Shown here piece by piece: positions 34,211-42,484 of a stretch of DNA of 54,843 bases. The stretch's first letter is position 1. The number at the start of each line of letters is the position of its first letter. Source of the DNA: Aquabacterium sp. A7-Y (lineage in GTDB: Bacteria; Pseudomonadota; Gammaproteobacteria; Burkholderiales; Burkholderiaceae_C); NCBI RefSeq assembly GCF_026153205.1, contig NZ_JAPFBW010000040.1, positions 1 to 54,843 of the forward strand, in the 5' to 3' direction. The position numbers were made by a program, and so were the translations under genes. Under the pieces are notes generated by a model. The model was given only the letters and a program-made list of their open reading frames with translations, was not told the DNA's origin and did not search any database.

Positions 34211-35437
34211 TCACCGAGCCGGCAGATAGGCCGCCAGCTCCTGCTTCGCGATCGCGTTGCGGTGCACCTCGTCCGGGCCGTCGGCGGTGCGGAGGTGGCG
34301 CGCATAGGCGTAGTACCAGGTCAGCATCGTGTCCTGGCTGAAGCCGGCCGCACCGAAGGCCTGCATCGCGGTGTCGATGACATGACAGCAGTTCTTCGGG
34401 GCAATGACCTTGATCATCGCGATCTCCTTCGCCGCCACCTTGTTGCCCACCGTGTCCATCTTGTAGGCGGCATTCAGCACCATCCATCGGGCCTGGTCGA
34501 TGAGCATGCGGCACTCCGCGACGCGCTCGCGCCAAACGCCCTGCTCGGCCAGCGTCTTGTGGAATGCGACACGCGACACCAGGCGCTGGCACATCATCTC
34601 GAGTGCAGCCTCCGCCATCCCGATGACACGCATGCAGTGGTGAATGCGGCCCGGGCCGAGGCGCCCCTGGGCGATCTCGAAGCCCCGACCCTCGCCGAGC
34701 AGCAGGTTCTCCACCGGCACCCGCACGTTCTCGAAGACGATCTCGGGATGCCCGGAGGGCGGATCGAACACGCCCAGCAAAGCCATGTCGCGCACGATCT
34801 TCACGCCAGGCGTGTCCTTCGGCACGATGATCATCGACTGCTGGCGATGGCGGTCCGGATGGTCGGGCGCGGTCTTGCCCATCACGATCAGCAGCTCGCA
34901 GCGCTCGTTCGACGCGCCGGTGATGTACCACTTGCGCCCGTTGATCACGTAGTGGTCGCCGTCGCGGCGGATGCTGCACTCGATGTTTGTCGCGTCCGAC
35001 GAGGCGACGGCCGGCTCCGTCATCGCGAAGGCCGAGCGGATCTTGCCCTCCAGCAAAGGCTCCAGCCAGCGCTGCTTCTGCGCCGGACTGCCGTAGCGCG
35101 CCAGCACCTCCATGTTGCCGGTGTCGGGCGCCGAGCAGTTGAAGACTTCCCCGCACCAGTATCGGCGGCCCATGATCTCCGCCAGCGGCGCATATTCCAG
35201 GTTGGACAGGCCGGCACCGTACTCGGTTTCCGGCAGGAAGAGGTTCCACAGGCCCGCTTCGCGAGCCTTGGCCTTCAGCTCCTCCAGCAGCGGGTACGGT
35301 GCATACGCCCTGCCCCGCTTCGCGTTCTCCGCCAGTTCGGCCTCGCGCCGCTCCTCGTTGGGATAGATGTGTTCCTCCATGAAGGCGAGGAGCTTCGCCT
35401 TGAGGGCAAGGACTTTGGGTGAATACTCGAATTCCAT
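34211..35437 (-). CDS. Acyl-CoA dehydrogenase (ACAD10/11-like)
   Basis: A 408-residue flavoprotein of full family length. FAD-binding features are [20 protein letters not shown] near residue 140 and [14 protein letters not shown] near 165; the C-terminal helical domain ends [20 protein letters not shown], leading to [14 protein letters not shown]. The [10 protein letters not shown] form is typical of the ACAD10/11 branch that handles branched or hydroxylated acyl-CoAs. It dehydrogenates acyl-CoA to enoyl-CoA and passes electrons to ETF. No other beta-oxidation gene is adjacent. A 207-base gap separates it from the ATPase gene behind it. Confidence 0.93.
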   Translation of the reverse strand: MEFEYSPKVLALKAKLLAFMEEHIYPNEERREAELAENAKRGRAYAPYPLLEELKAKAREAGLWNLFLPETEYGAGLSNLEYAPLAEIMGRRYWCGEVFNCSAPDTGNMEVLARYGSPAQKQRWLEPLLEGKIRSAFAMTEPAVASSDATNIECSIRRDGDHYVINGRKWYITGASNERCELLIVMGKTAPDHPDRHRQQSMIIVPKDTPGVKIVRDMALLGVFDPPSGHPEIVFENVRVPVENLLLGEGRGFEIAQGRLGPGRIHHCMRVIGMAEAALEMMCQRLVSRVAFHKTLAEQGVWRERVAECRMLIDQARWMVLNAAYKMDTVGNKVAAKEIAMIKVIAPKNCCHVIDTAMQAFGAAGFSQDTMLTWYYAYARHLRTADGPDEVHRNAIAKQELAAYLPAR

Positions 35438-35644
35438 GAACTAGACCTCGGTGGCTTGCAGGCGCCCGGGAAAGGCGCCGGATTCGGATGCCTCCGAGTC
35501 TAGGGAGGAGGAAGCTGTGGCGGCATGAACAATGCGGGGGAGCTCCATGCGCCGCTTTCATGGACGGCGCCCGGCCCAACTGCAGAGCCGGTCGAGCGGT
35601 CGCGAACCTGCAAGTCCTGCACCCTGCCCCCGCGCCCTCTCCGC

Positions 35645-36730
35645 TCACTCGCGGCCCGGCTCCCTGAGCCAGGCCAACAGCTGGGCATCCACGATCTCGT
35701 AGTGGCCCCGAGCCGGATTCGCAACCACATCGGGGGGCAAGGACGTCAGCGCGTGTCGGATTCCACCCGCAGTGACGGACACGCCGAGTTCACGCGCCAC
35801 ACGGTCCAAGGTCTCCTTGCTGGCGATCTGGCACGGGCCCGCCGCCAGCAGCGTGAGCACCGTCCGTTGCAGCGGCGTGAAGCGCTGGAAGCGGTCCCGC
35901 ACGGCCTCGATCGGATAGCGGGTGCGCAGGAAGACCTGCACGCTGCCCACCACGTCCCGCACTTCGTTGATCGCCAGAAACGACAAGTAGGCCATGAAGT
36001 CGGCCGGGCGCTGTTCCATGGCCAGGAACGCCGTGTACAGCGTCTCGATGTCGATCGGCTGGCGCCGCTGCTTGTTGAACGCAGCCGCCTTGGCCTCGAC
36101 GAAGTCCTGGCCCAGCCGCTGAAAGTCCTCGTGGTCGGCCAGCCCGAAGCTGGCGCGATGGCGGTCCCCGAACAGCCGCAACAGGCCTTCGCGAGACGAC
36201 CCGGTGATCAGCAGGAGCAACTGCCCCTGAAAGGTATTGAAGAGGGCGCGTATCGCCTTCATGGTGCGCTCGCCGTCCTGCTGACGGACCAGTTCCTGGG
36301 CCTCGTCGAGCATCAGCAGCAAACGCACACCAGGCCGCAACCGGGTCAGGGCGGAGAACGCGTTCTGCAGTTGCACGCCGGGGTCCCCGCTGACCGGGTC
36401 GGCCGGCGCCGGCTCGAGGTCAATGGCGAAGCCGGCGGCCTTGGCCGATTTGACATGCCGCTTGGGCAGGGCCATCCGGGCCTCGTGCACCAGCTGGGCG
36501 AGCCGTGCGTTCAGCAGCTCCAGCGCGTTCGGGGACGCCATGAAGTCCACGTACAAGGTGGCGATTCCTTCACGCTGGGCCAGTGCGACGAGGTCGTGCT
36601 GCAGCAGCGTGGTCTTGCCGACCTGCCGGGGGCCGAACACCGACAGCGCCCGGTTGGGCGAGGTCAGGAGGCGGTCCAGGTAGTGGCGGGCAAGGCCCGG
36701 GCGCGGAAAGATGGAGAACGCGTCGGTCAT
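35645..36730 (-). CDS. P-loop ATPase with C-terminal winged-helix-like region
   Basis: A 361-residue ATPase of the archaeal-type/STAND-like AAA class. Walker A is LSVFGPRQVGKTTLL (residues about 28-42), Walker B is RLLLMLDEAQELV (about 138-150), and a sensor-like LLLLITGSSREGLLRLFGD follows. The C-terminal 100 residues (RFQRFTPLQRTVLTLLAAGP, then KETLDRVARELGVSVTAGGI) look like a winged helix. The ATG at 36730 is preferred over an upstream extension that would read through the operator palindrome. Proteins of this class act in DNA-related or toxin-antitoxin settings; the role here is unknown. The palindrome in its own promoter suggests autoregulation. Confidence 0.8.
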   Translation of the reverse strand: MTDAFSIFPRPGLARHYLDRLLTSPNRALSVFGPRQVGKTTLLQHDLVALAQREGIATLYVDFMASPNALELLNARLAQLVHEARMALPKRHVKSAKAAGFAIDLEPAPADPVSGDPGVQLQNAFSALTRLRPGVRLLLMLDEAQELVRQQDGERTMKAIRALFNTFQGQLLLLITGSSREGLLRLFGDRHRASFGLADHEDFQRLGQDFVEAKAAAFNKQRRQPIDIETLYTAFLAMEQRPADFMAYLSFLAINEVRDVVGSVQVFLRTRYPIEAVRDRFQRFTPLQRTVLTLLAAGPCQIASKETLDRVARELGVSVTAGGIRHALTSLPPDVVANPARGHYEIVDAQLLAWLREPGRE

Positions 36731-36737
36731 GGCAGAG

Positions 36738-36767
36738 AATTTTAGTGGACCACTAAAATTCAAGCAA
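36738..36767 (-). promoter_or_regulatory. Promoter with embedded perfect 23-bp palindromic operator
   Basis: Positions 36738-36760 form a perfect palindrome: AATTTTAGTGG, a central A, then CCACTAAAATT. On the minus strand TTGCTT (36767-36762) and TAAAAT (36744-36739) are 17 bases apart, so the palindrome fills the spacer and the -10 box of the ATPase promoter. Bound protein would block transcription directly. Transcription would begin within 2-3 bases of the ATG at 36730. Confidence 0.75.
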
Positions 36768-36772
36768 CGTTC

Positions 36773-37040
36773 TATAATTGCTTGCAATCAACCATGGAGG
36801 ACTCCAGGTGCTGCAAGTCGAAGCCCTGCAAACCTTGTCTGTGGTCGACCCGCGGAGCGGCATCTCGAGTCGCTCACCGCGCTGCCCGCCTTCGAAGGCC
36901 ACCCGCACGGCGCACTCTTCGCGGCCGGTTCGGGTTCGCGTCCGAACCGACCGCGCGGCGTGCTGCTCGCACTCGATGCACAGGGCGAGCTTGCAGGTCA
37001 GGTGAGCCATGCTCGCAGATCTGCCTCGACCCTTGCCAGC
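36773..37040 (+). other. Gap with a consensus -10 box and a small, frame-broken reading frame
   Basis: A perfect TATAAT lies at 36773-36778 on the + strand and GGAGG at 36795-36799, followed by a GTG at 36808. From there the frame reads LQVEALQTLSVVD; after about 45 bases protein-like, GC3-rich sequence continues in a different frame (HLESLTALPAFEGHPHGALF, then RPRGVLLALDAQGELAGQVS). This looks like a small gene broken by a frameshift and cut off by the integrase end. I do not recognise the product, and no intact frame is present. Confidence 0.35.
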
Positions 37041-38750
37041 TCATTTCGGCCGCGACTGGCCCTGCACCGGAAACGCCTCCCGCATCTGGCGCGCCCGCTT
37101 GACCTGGTCGGTGTGCAGATAGACGGAGGTCGTCGCGACCGACGCGTGGCGCAGATTGTCCCGGACGGTGGTCAACTCGGCGCCAAAGGCCAGAGCATGC
37201 GTGGCATGGGTGTGTCGCATCCAGTGCGGCGTGGCGCGTCGCAGCTTCTCCGCTGTCGCCGGGCTCGACCCTTCCAGCTGATCCGCTGCGTGCCGGAAGA
37301 AGCGCTGCAGGATCGCCCACAGACGGGACGGCGTGATGCCGCTGCCGTCTTCCGCGAGGCTGGGCACCAAGGGGGTCGCCGGTGCCCAGCGTGAGCGAGT
37401 CACCGGCAGCCGGCGTTGAACCAGGTACTTGTCGAGCGCGGCCATCGCGGACAAGGGCAGAGCCACCTCCCCCTCCTTGCTCCCTTTGCCAACGACCTTC
37501 AGCCAGTCATCGCCATGGTCGTCTCGGCGGATCGCTCCCAGTCGGCCGGCGACCATTTCGTGCGGACGCAGGCCCGTCGCGTACCAGAAATCAAGAATGA
37601 AGCGCAATCGCCGGGCGCCCTCTTCCGACCACCCGTGTGTCCATTCGATGGCGTCGGCCGCGGAGCGCAGCAGGGGCCATTCGTGCTCGGAGAACCCGCG
37701 CCCCGCATCGAGCGGTGTGCTCCGCTTCGCGCCCTTCACCCGCACACCGGCGAACGGATTGGCCAGCAGGTAGCGCTGCTCGATGAGCCAGCGGTACAAG
37801 GCCCCGATCACGGACAGCGCGTAGGCGATGGAGCGCGCCGCGAGCGTCCCCTGGAAAGGCCGCCATTCGGTTGAGGAGCGAGGGCGCGCCGGTCCGACCC
37901 AGCGCTCGCGCGGCGTCGGCCGGCGCAGGAACTGGCGGTAGGCGATCGCGTCCTCCGTCGTCAAGGACGAGAGCGCTTTGCCCCGCTCCAGGATCGCCCA
38001 CAGCATCAAACGCTCGGCTTCCTTGCGATACGCCCGCTGCGTCGCCGCGGACTCCTGCAGTGCCAGCCAGGCTTGCACCGCTTCGTAGTCGTTGTCGGCA
38101 GAGAGGGCACAGGTGGCACGAGGCGCCCTGAATGTGCCGCGCGAGCCGTCGACTTCAGCGGGCACGACCAGCTGCTCCCAGGGCGCCGTCTCGGACGACG
38201 CCACCACCACCAGCGCCCTCGCCCGCTCGGTCAGCTCAGGGTGAGCCGCGAAGAAGGCCTCGATCTGCGCCGCGCCTCGCGGGCCCAGCCCTTGAAGGCC
38301 GGACCACCAGCGCTTGCGCCGTGGCACACGCAGCGTCAAGTCGGCCAGCGTCCTGATGCCGTGGCGCTGAAGCACGCCGACCGAACGAGCCGGCAGCCAC
38401 CGCGCGATGTCATCGGTGATCAGTGGTGCCGGCGGCGGCGCGTGGCGGAGCGCTTCCACGACCCGCAAGACCGCCCTCGCCTGCTGCAGCCGCTGTGCCG
38501 GCGGGTGGAGCAGCAGTTCGACCCATTCATCGCGATGACGCGATCGGGCAAAGCGGACGAGCTGCTGTCGGATCGCACTGATCATCGCGCGCGACGACTG
38601 CCCTGTCGCCTTGCGATCGCCCAGGTAGTGAACGACGGCCTGGCGCGCCGGCAAGCCTGCATACCAGCCACGCAGGGCTGCCAGCTCGGCAGGCCCAGGG
38701 AACCCGTCCGGGTCTGGATACGGGGTGATGGCGGTGCGGTTCGATTTCAT
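37041..38750 (-). CDS. Tyrosine site-specific recombinase with N-terminal DUF3701
   Basis: A 569-residue integrase, longer than most because of an N-terminal DUF3701/helix-hairpin-helix-like part (FPGPAELAALRGWYAGLPAR, YLGDRKATGQSSRAMISAIR, LQRHGIRTLADLTLRVPRRK). The SAM-like core-binding region follows (AVQAWLALQESAATQRAYRK). The catalytic domain has Arg in WYATGLRPHEMV, Lys in KVVGKGSKEGEV, the HxxR box in PHWMRHTHATHAL, the second His in LRHASVATTSVYLH and the nucleophile Tyr544. All six expected residues are present, so it should be active. It is the main sign of an integrated element here; no attachment repeats were found. Confidence 0.92.
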   Translation of the reverse strand: MKSNRTAITPYPDPDGFPGPAELAALRGWYAGLPARQAVVHYLGDRKATGQSSRAMISAIRQQLVRFARSRHRDEWVELLLHPPAQRLQQARAVLRVVEALRHAPPPAPLITDDIARWLPARSVGVLQRHGIRTLADLTLRVPRRKRWWSGLQGLGPRGAAQIEAFFAAHPELTERARALVVVASSETAPWEQLVVPAEVDGSRGTFRAPRATCALSADNDYEAVQAWLALQESAATQRAYRKEAERLMLWAILERGKALSSLTTEDAIAYRQFLRRPTPRERWVGPARPRSSTEWRPFQGTLAARSIAYALSVIGALYRWLIEQRYLLANPFAGVRVKGAKRSTPLDAGRGFSEHEWPLLRSAADAIEWTHGWSEEGARRLRFILDFWYATGLRPHEMVAGRLGAIRRDDHGDDWLKVVGKGSKEGEVALPLSAMAALDKYLVQRRLPVTRSRWAPATPLVPSLAEDGSGITPSRLWAILQRFFRHAADQLEGSSPATAEKLRRATPHWMRHTHATHALAFGAELTTVRDNLRHASVATTSVYLHTDQVKRARQMREAFPVQGQSRPK

Positions 38751-38776
38751 GCCGGCCAGTTTATGGCCCCGAATTC

Positions 38777-38808
38777 GCTATCCTGATAAGAACAGTTATC
38801 GTGATAGC
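38777..38808. promoter_or_regulatory. Imperfect inverted repeat upstream of the recombinase gene
   Basis: GCTATCCTGATAA (38777-38789) and TTATCGTGATAGC (38796-38808) are reverse complements with 2 mismatches in 13, separated by GAACAG. The site lies 27-58 bases upstream of the recombinase start in an AT-rich patch, where a promoter would be expected. It may be an operator or a recombinase binding site. Confidence 0.5.
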
Positions 38809-39475
38809 AATATCAAGAATGCTGGGGACAGGGGGGCCGCGTCTCGGCACCCGTGTGCGGCGCCGGCCGTGGCCTGACTCTGCACCGGCGCGAACAGCTT
38901 CCGCGCGCCCTGTTGTCCTCGCGTTGCGCGGCCCGCAGTGGCGCGACGTCTGGCGCAGCGGCCACGTAGATGTCCACAAGCTGCGGCGCGGCGACCAGCC
39001 GGGATCGCCCGGTCGCTGATACCCGACACCGAGGTGCGGCTACGGGCCGATTGAGGGGCGCCGGGTATAGCCCATCTCGACGGCAGGTCGATGCGCTCGG
39101 CGAGTCGCCCAGCCGCTCGCTCGGGCCCGGACCGGCGGCGCTGGCGCCGCTACCGGTGTTCGACAGCCGCCGGCGCTGGCACATCATGAATCTTTTTGTC
39201 ACATTCAGCGTAACTTTGTTGCATTCTTGACTATCAAGTCCGCCCCCTGAGCGCCGTTTAGGTGGGCATCGCACCGGTGAAAGACGCTCAGGCTCCCCTG
39301 CCTGACAACACCTAGCGGGAAGAACGAGGTCACGTCCGCTCGGACGTCACACCGACTCAGGTCGGTACCCTCCTTCGCGCGCCCGCTCTCCTGTCCAAAC
39401 ACGTCACTTGTACCCCGCTCACCGCGCGGCAAGGACCTGATTTGGTTTTGATCATGCACATATCCAGGACAGAGA
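38809..39475. other. 667-base gap without a supported gene
   Basis: Neither strand holds a convincing gene; the frames present lack start sites and family patterns. From 38820 to 39180 the DNA is plain GC-rich sequence with no repeats noted. An AT-rich patch at 39181-39240 (TTTTTGTCACATTC, then TTCTTGACTATCAAG) is the probable promoter area for the hydrolase gene. The structured leader described separately follows. The last 15 bases before the ATG contain only a weak AGGA-type ribosome-binding site (CCAGGACAGAGA). Confidence 0.5.
39270..39368 (+). promoter_or_regulatory. Structured leader RNA, candidate cis-regulatory element
   Basis: Four helices can be drawn in under 100 bases. GGTG and CACC (39276-39279 and 39308-39311) enclose an inner hairpin TCAGGC-TCCCCT-GCCTGA (39288-39305). 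Then come ACGTCC-GCTC-GGACGT (39332-39347) and ACCGAC-TCAG-GTCGGT (39351-39366). Between them lies the unpaired purine-rich string TAGCGGGAAGAACGAGG. It resembles a riboswitch layout but matches no class I can name, including c-di-GMP, glycine and guanidine classes. It ends about 107 bases before the hydrolase start. Confidence 0.4.
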
Positions 39476-41947
39476 ATGAACTCGAGCGTCTATCGTTGGG
39501 CTGTTTCCTTGAGCGTGGTTCTGCTGGCTGCCTGCGGCGGCGGTTCCGTTTCGGATGACGAGATGTCGGCGGAGCCGACCGTGGTGGAAGACAGCGTGGC
39601 GTCGACGGCGGAAGCCGCCGGCGACCTGCAAGCCGTTGAGACCGATGCCCCCGTGGTCGAAGACACGGTGCCGCCCCAGCTGCAAGTGGAAGCGCTGGCG
39701 ACGGAACGCGCGATGTCGGTGACGAGCGCTGCCGCGCCGGAAGAGGCGATGTCGGTGTCGGCTGCCGACACCGCGCACGTGGTGAGGGCTGATTTTGAAG
39801 GCAGCTACAGCCGTACCGCGCCGGGCTGGACCGTTTCCGCCTGGGGTGGCACGCAGTACGAGACCGCCCGTGAAACCCGTCCCACCTTCTTCCGCTCGGG
39901 CGCGTCCTCGCAGCGTTTCAAGGTGACGCAGCGCGCCGCCGGCACGAGCGCCGACGCCCAGCTGGTGCGTCCCTACCCGTTCAGCTACGGCCAGACCTAC
40001 CACGTCACCGCCTACCTGCGCGCCGACATCGCGGCCAGCGTCGAGCTCATGCTGCGCCGTGATGCCGCGCCGTTCAACGTCGCCGGCAGCAAGACGGTGG
40101 CGCTGACCAGCGGTTGGACCAAGGTCGAGTTCGAAGGCACCTACCGCTGGAACGAGCCGGGCTCCTTGCGCGTGATCTCCAAGAGGCTGGGCGCCAATGT
40201 CTACATCGACGACGTGACCGTCACCGCGATCCCGTCGAGCGGCACCTCCGACGCCACCGCCATCGTGCTGCCGGCCAAGGGCGCGGCGTCGACCACCGTG
40301 ACCCCGGTCGCGACCTCGGATTTTGAAGGCAGCTACGCGCTGACCGCGCCGGGCTGGAAGGTGAACTACTGGGGTCTGCCGATCGCCACCTACGACTCTT
40401 CGCGTGAAACCCGGGCGGGTTTCGTCTACGCCGGTGCGTCGTCGCAGCGCTTCCGCATGCTGAGCAAGGGCAGCGGCGATGCGCAGCTGGTCTACCCCTA
40501 CGCCTTCAAGAAGGGCCGCACCTACCGCACCAGCGTCTATGTGCGCTCGGACCGCAGCGCGTCGGTGGAGCTGATGGTGCGCCGCGACGCCCACCCGTGG
40601 GACGCGGCCGGCGCCAAGACCGTCGCCGTGGGCTCGACCTGGCAGAAGATCGAGATCCAGGGCACCTACCTGGGTGACGTGCTGGGCACCGTGCGGGTCA
40701 TCTCGAAGACACCCGGCGCCAACATCTGGGTCGACAACCTGAGCATCTCCGAGGTCAAGTACAACGAGATGGCCCCGTACAGCACCGCCACGGCGCCCGA
40801 CACCCTGTTTGGCGTGCATGTGAACAAGCTGGGTGTGCACCACAACTGGCCGACCCTGGGTCAGGGCATCGTGCGCATGTGGAACACCGGCACCAACTGG
40901 CGCGACCTGGAGAAGGCCAACAACGTGTGGGACTGGACCAGCGGCAACGGCTATCGCATGGACATGTACGTGAACTACATCACCCGCAACGGGGGGCAGA
41001 TCCTGTACACCATGGGCCAGACCCCGCAGTGGGCGTCGAGCAACCCGTCTTCCAACGGCATGTACGGTCCTGGCGCCAACATGCACCCGGCCAACCTGAA
41101 CGACTGGCGCGACTATGTGCGCACCATCGCACGCCGCTACGCGGGCAAGATCAAGTTCTACGAGCTGTGGAACGAGCCGGACTTCTCGGGCACCTACCAG
41201 GGGTCGATGGAGAAGATGGTGGAGATGGCCCGCATCGCGAGCGAGGAGATCAAGGCGGCTGACCCGACGGCCAAGCTGGTGTCGCCGGGCGTGGGGGTGG
41301 ACCAGGGCTACAGCTTCATGGACCGCTTCTTCCAACTGGGCGGGGGTCAGTATGTCGACTACGTGGGCTGGCACTTCTACTACAACTCCGACCCGGAAGC
41401 GCTGGGTTCGCAGATCCAGAATGCCCGCGAGGTGATGCGCAACCACGGCCTGCAGGACAAGCAGCTGTGGAACACCGAAGGCAGCTACATCTGCGATCGC
41501 ACCAAGCACAACTGCTCGACCTGGGATTCGTCCTATGTGCAGAAGCGCGGCGTGAACGCACGGGCCCTGATGATGATGTGGGGCAAGGGCATCAGCAACT
41601 TCAACTACTACTTCTGGGAGCGCCAGACCGAAGCGACCGGCTCGCGCATGGTGGAAGCCGACTGGAAGACGCCGACCACCGCGGGCCTGGCCTACGCCGA
41701 GGCGATCAAGTGGATCAAGGGGGCTCGCCTGGTCGACTCCTTCCAGATCAACAACAAGGTGTATGTGTTCCGGGTCAACCGCGGCAGCGAGAACTACGTG
41801 ATCGCCTGGTCCATCTCGCAGAACACGAAGGTGGTGGTGCCCAGCGAATGGGGCGTCTCGAAGGTCCGCACCCTGGCGGGTCAGGAGTCGGGCATCTCCG
41901 GCGGCATGGTCACCCTGGGTCAGGAGCCGGTGATGCTGAAGCAGTAA
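39476..41947 (+). CDS. Secreted lipoprotein glycoside hydrolase (clan GH-A) with twin carbohydrate-binding domains
   Basis: An 823-residue lipoprotein: signal SLSVVLLAAC with the acylated Cys20, then a Ser/Ala/Glu/Val-rich linker. Two homologous beta-sandwich domains follow (about 103-262 and 281-436), each opening DFEGSY...TAPGW and sharing GASSQRF, DAQLV.PY.F, SVELM.RRDA and a VRVISK/LRVISK...GAN strand. They look like CBM4/9-type modules. The C-terminal part (from about 445) is a TIM-barrel hydrolase near GH39: LFGVHVNKLGVHHNWPTLGQ, acid/base Glu567 in YELWNEPDFS, nucleophile Glu668 in LWNTEGSY, and a beta-strand cap at the end. It probably cuts a polysaccharide outside the cell; the substrate is unknown. 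A strong terminator follows. Confidence 0.83.
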   Translation: MNSSVYRWAVSLSVVLLAACGGGSVSDDEMSAEPTVVEDSVASTAEAAGDLQAVETDAPVVEDTVPPQLQVEALATERAMSVTSAAAPEEAMSVSAADTAHVVRADFEGSYSRTAPGWTVSAWGGTQYETARETRPTFFRSGASSQRFKVTQRAAGTSADAQLVRPYPFSYGQTYHVTAYLRADIAASVELMLRRDAAPFNVAGSKTVALTSGWTKVEFEGTYRWNEPGSLRVISKRLGANVYIDDVTVTAIPSSGTSDATAIVLPAKGAASTTVTPVATSDFEGSYALTAPGWKVNYWGLPIATYDSSRETRAGFVYAGASSQRFRMLSKGSGDAQLVYPYAFKKGRTYRTSVYVRSDRSASVELMVRRDAHPWDAAGAKTVAVGSTWQKIEIQGTYLGDVLGTVRVISKTPGANIWVDNLSISEVKYNEMAPYSTATAPDTLFGVHVNKLGVHHNWPTLGQGIVRMWNTGTNWRDLEKANNVWDWTSGNGYRMDMYVNYITRNGGQILYTMGQTPQWASSNPSSNGMYGPGANMHPANLNDWRDYVRTIARRYAGKIKFYELWNEPDFSGTYQGSMEKMVEMARIASEEIKAADPTAKLVSPGVGVDQGYSFMDRFFQLGGGQYVDYVGWHFYYNSDPEALGSQIQNAREVMRNHGLQDKQLWNTEGSYICDRTKHNCSTWDSSYVQKRGVNARALMMMWGKGISNFNYYFWERQTEATGSRMVEADWKTPTTAGLAYAEAIKWIKGARLVDSFQINNKVYVFRVNRGSENYVIAWSISQNTKVVVPSEWGVSKVRTLAGQESGISGGMVTLGQEPVMLKQ

Positions 41948-41957
41948 ACCACCCGCT

Positions 41958-41991
41958 GGCTGCCACCCGGCAGCCTCAGCGCAAGCGCTGA
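41958..41991 (+). repeat. Two small hairpins in the 3' untranslated region
   Basis: GGCTGCC-ACCC-GGCAGCC (41958-41975) is followed at once by TCAGCGC-AA-GCGCTGA (41976-41991), just ahead of the terminator. Together with the terminator they make three tandem stems, which may protect the message 3' end. Confidence 0.6.
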
Positions 41992-42033
41992 AGGGCCTGC
42001 ACGATGGATGTCGTGCAGGCCCTTCGGGCTTTT
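41991..42033 (+). terminator. Rho-independent terminator of the hydrolase gene
   Basis: AAGGGCCTGCACGA (41991-42004), a TGGATG loop, and TCGTGCAGGCCCTT (42011-42024) form a perfect 14-bp stem followed by CGGGCTTTT. It lies between the hydrolase stop and the end of the DUF302 gene on the other strand. Confidence 0.92.
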
Positions 42034-42059
42034 GACCGTCCGTCGGGACTCGACCCGCC

Positions 42060-42455
42060 TCACTGAAGCAGTCGGTCGCGAACCCGCTGCAGCCGCTCTT
42101 TCGCCTCGCGGGCCACGTCGTCGATCTCGGGCTTGTGCACCAGCTCGACCATCCGGTCCGGATCGATGAAAGAGACCGTCACCTGGCCCTCGGCGTCCTC
42201 CCGCACTACCACATTGCACGGCAGCAGCAGGCCGATGTCCGGCTCGGCCTGCAGCGCGCTGTGCGCCAGCGGGGGGTTGCAGGCGCCCAGAATGCGGTAG
42301 CGCGGCATGGTGGCGCCGAGCTTTTCTCGCATCGCGGCCTGGATATCGAGATCGCTCAGGACACCGAAACCCTCTTCCCGCAGCGCGGCGGTCACCTGCG
42401 TGACCACCTCGTCGAACGGCTTGTTGTCCATGCGGGCACTGAAACCATAGGTCAT
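42060..42455 (-). CDS. DUF302 protein
   Basis: A 131-residue DUF302 protein: YGFSARMDNKPFDEVVTQVT, then EEGFGVLSDLDIQAAMREKL, YRILGACNPPLAHSALQAEP with the family ACNP motif, and IGLLLPCNVVVRED. The start at 42455 has GAAAGGAG upstream. Both cysteines sit in conserved family positions. DUF302 genes commonly neighbour sulfide and sulfur oxidation genes, rhodaneses and ArsR regulators. The biochemical role is not known; a sulfur-related one fits this locus. It is downstream of the ArsR gene by 29 bases and co-transcribed with it. Confidence 0.92.
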   Translation of the reverse strand: MTYGFSARMDNKPFDEVVTQVTAALREEGFGVLSDLDIQAAMREKLGATMPRYRILGACNPPLAHSALQAEPDIGLLLPCNVVVREDAEGQVTVSFIDPDRMVELVHKPEIDDVAREAKERLQRVRDRLLQ

Positions 42456-42484
42456 TGCTGCTCTCCTTTCGTCTTCACCTGGAT

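Noticed and set aside
36753-37010. Minus strand 85-codon frame with several cysteines (MAHLTCKLALCIECE)
   Set aside because: Weak start region and poorer codon pattern than the opposite strand; it also runs through the operator palindrome.
39160-39200. Sigma-54 promoter at CTGGCACATCATG
   Set aside because: The GG is present but no GC follows at the required 10-base distance.
39255-39330. Cyclic-di-GMP riboswitch
   Set aside because: A GACGC...AGGC stretch resembles part of the motif, but the conserved GCAAACC segment and helix layout are missing.
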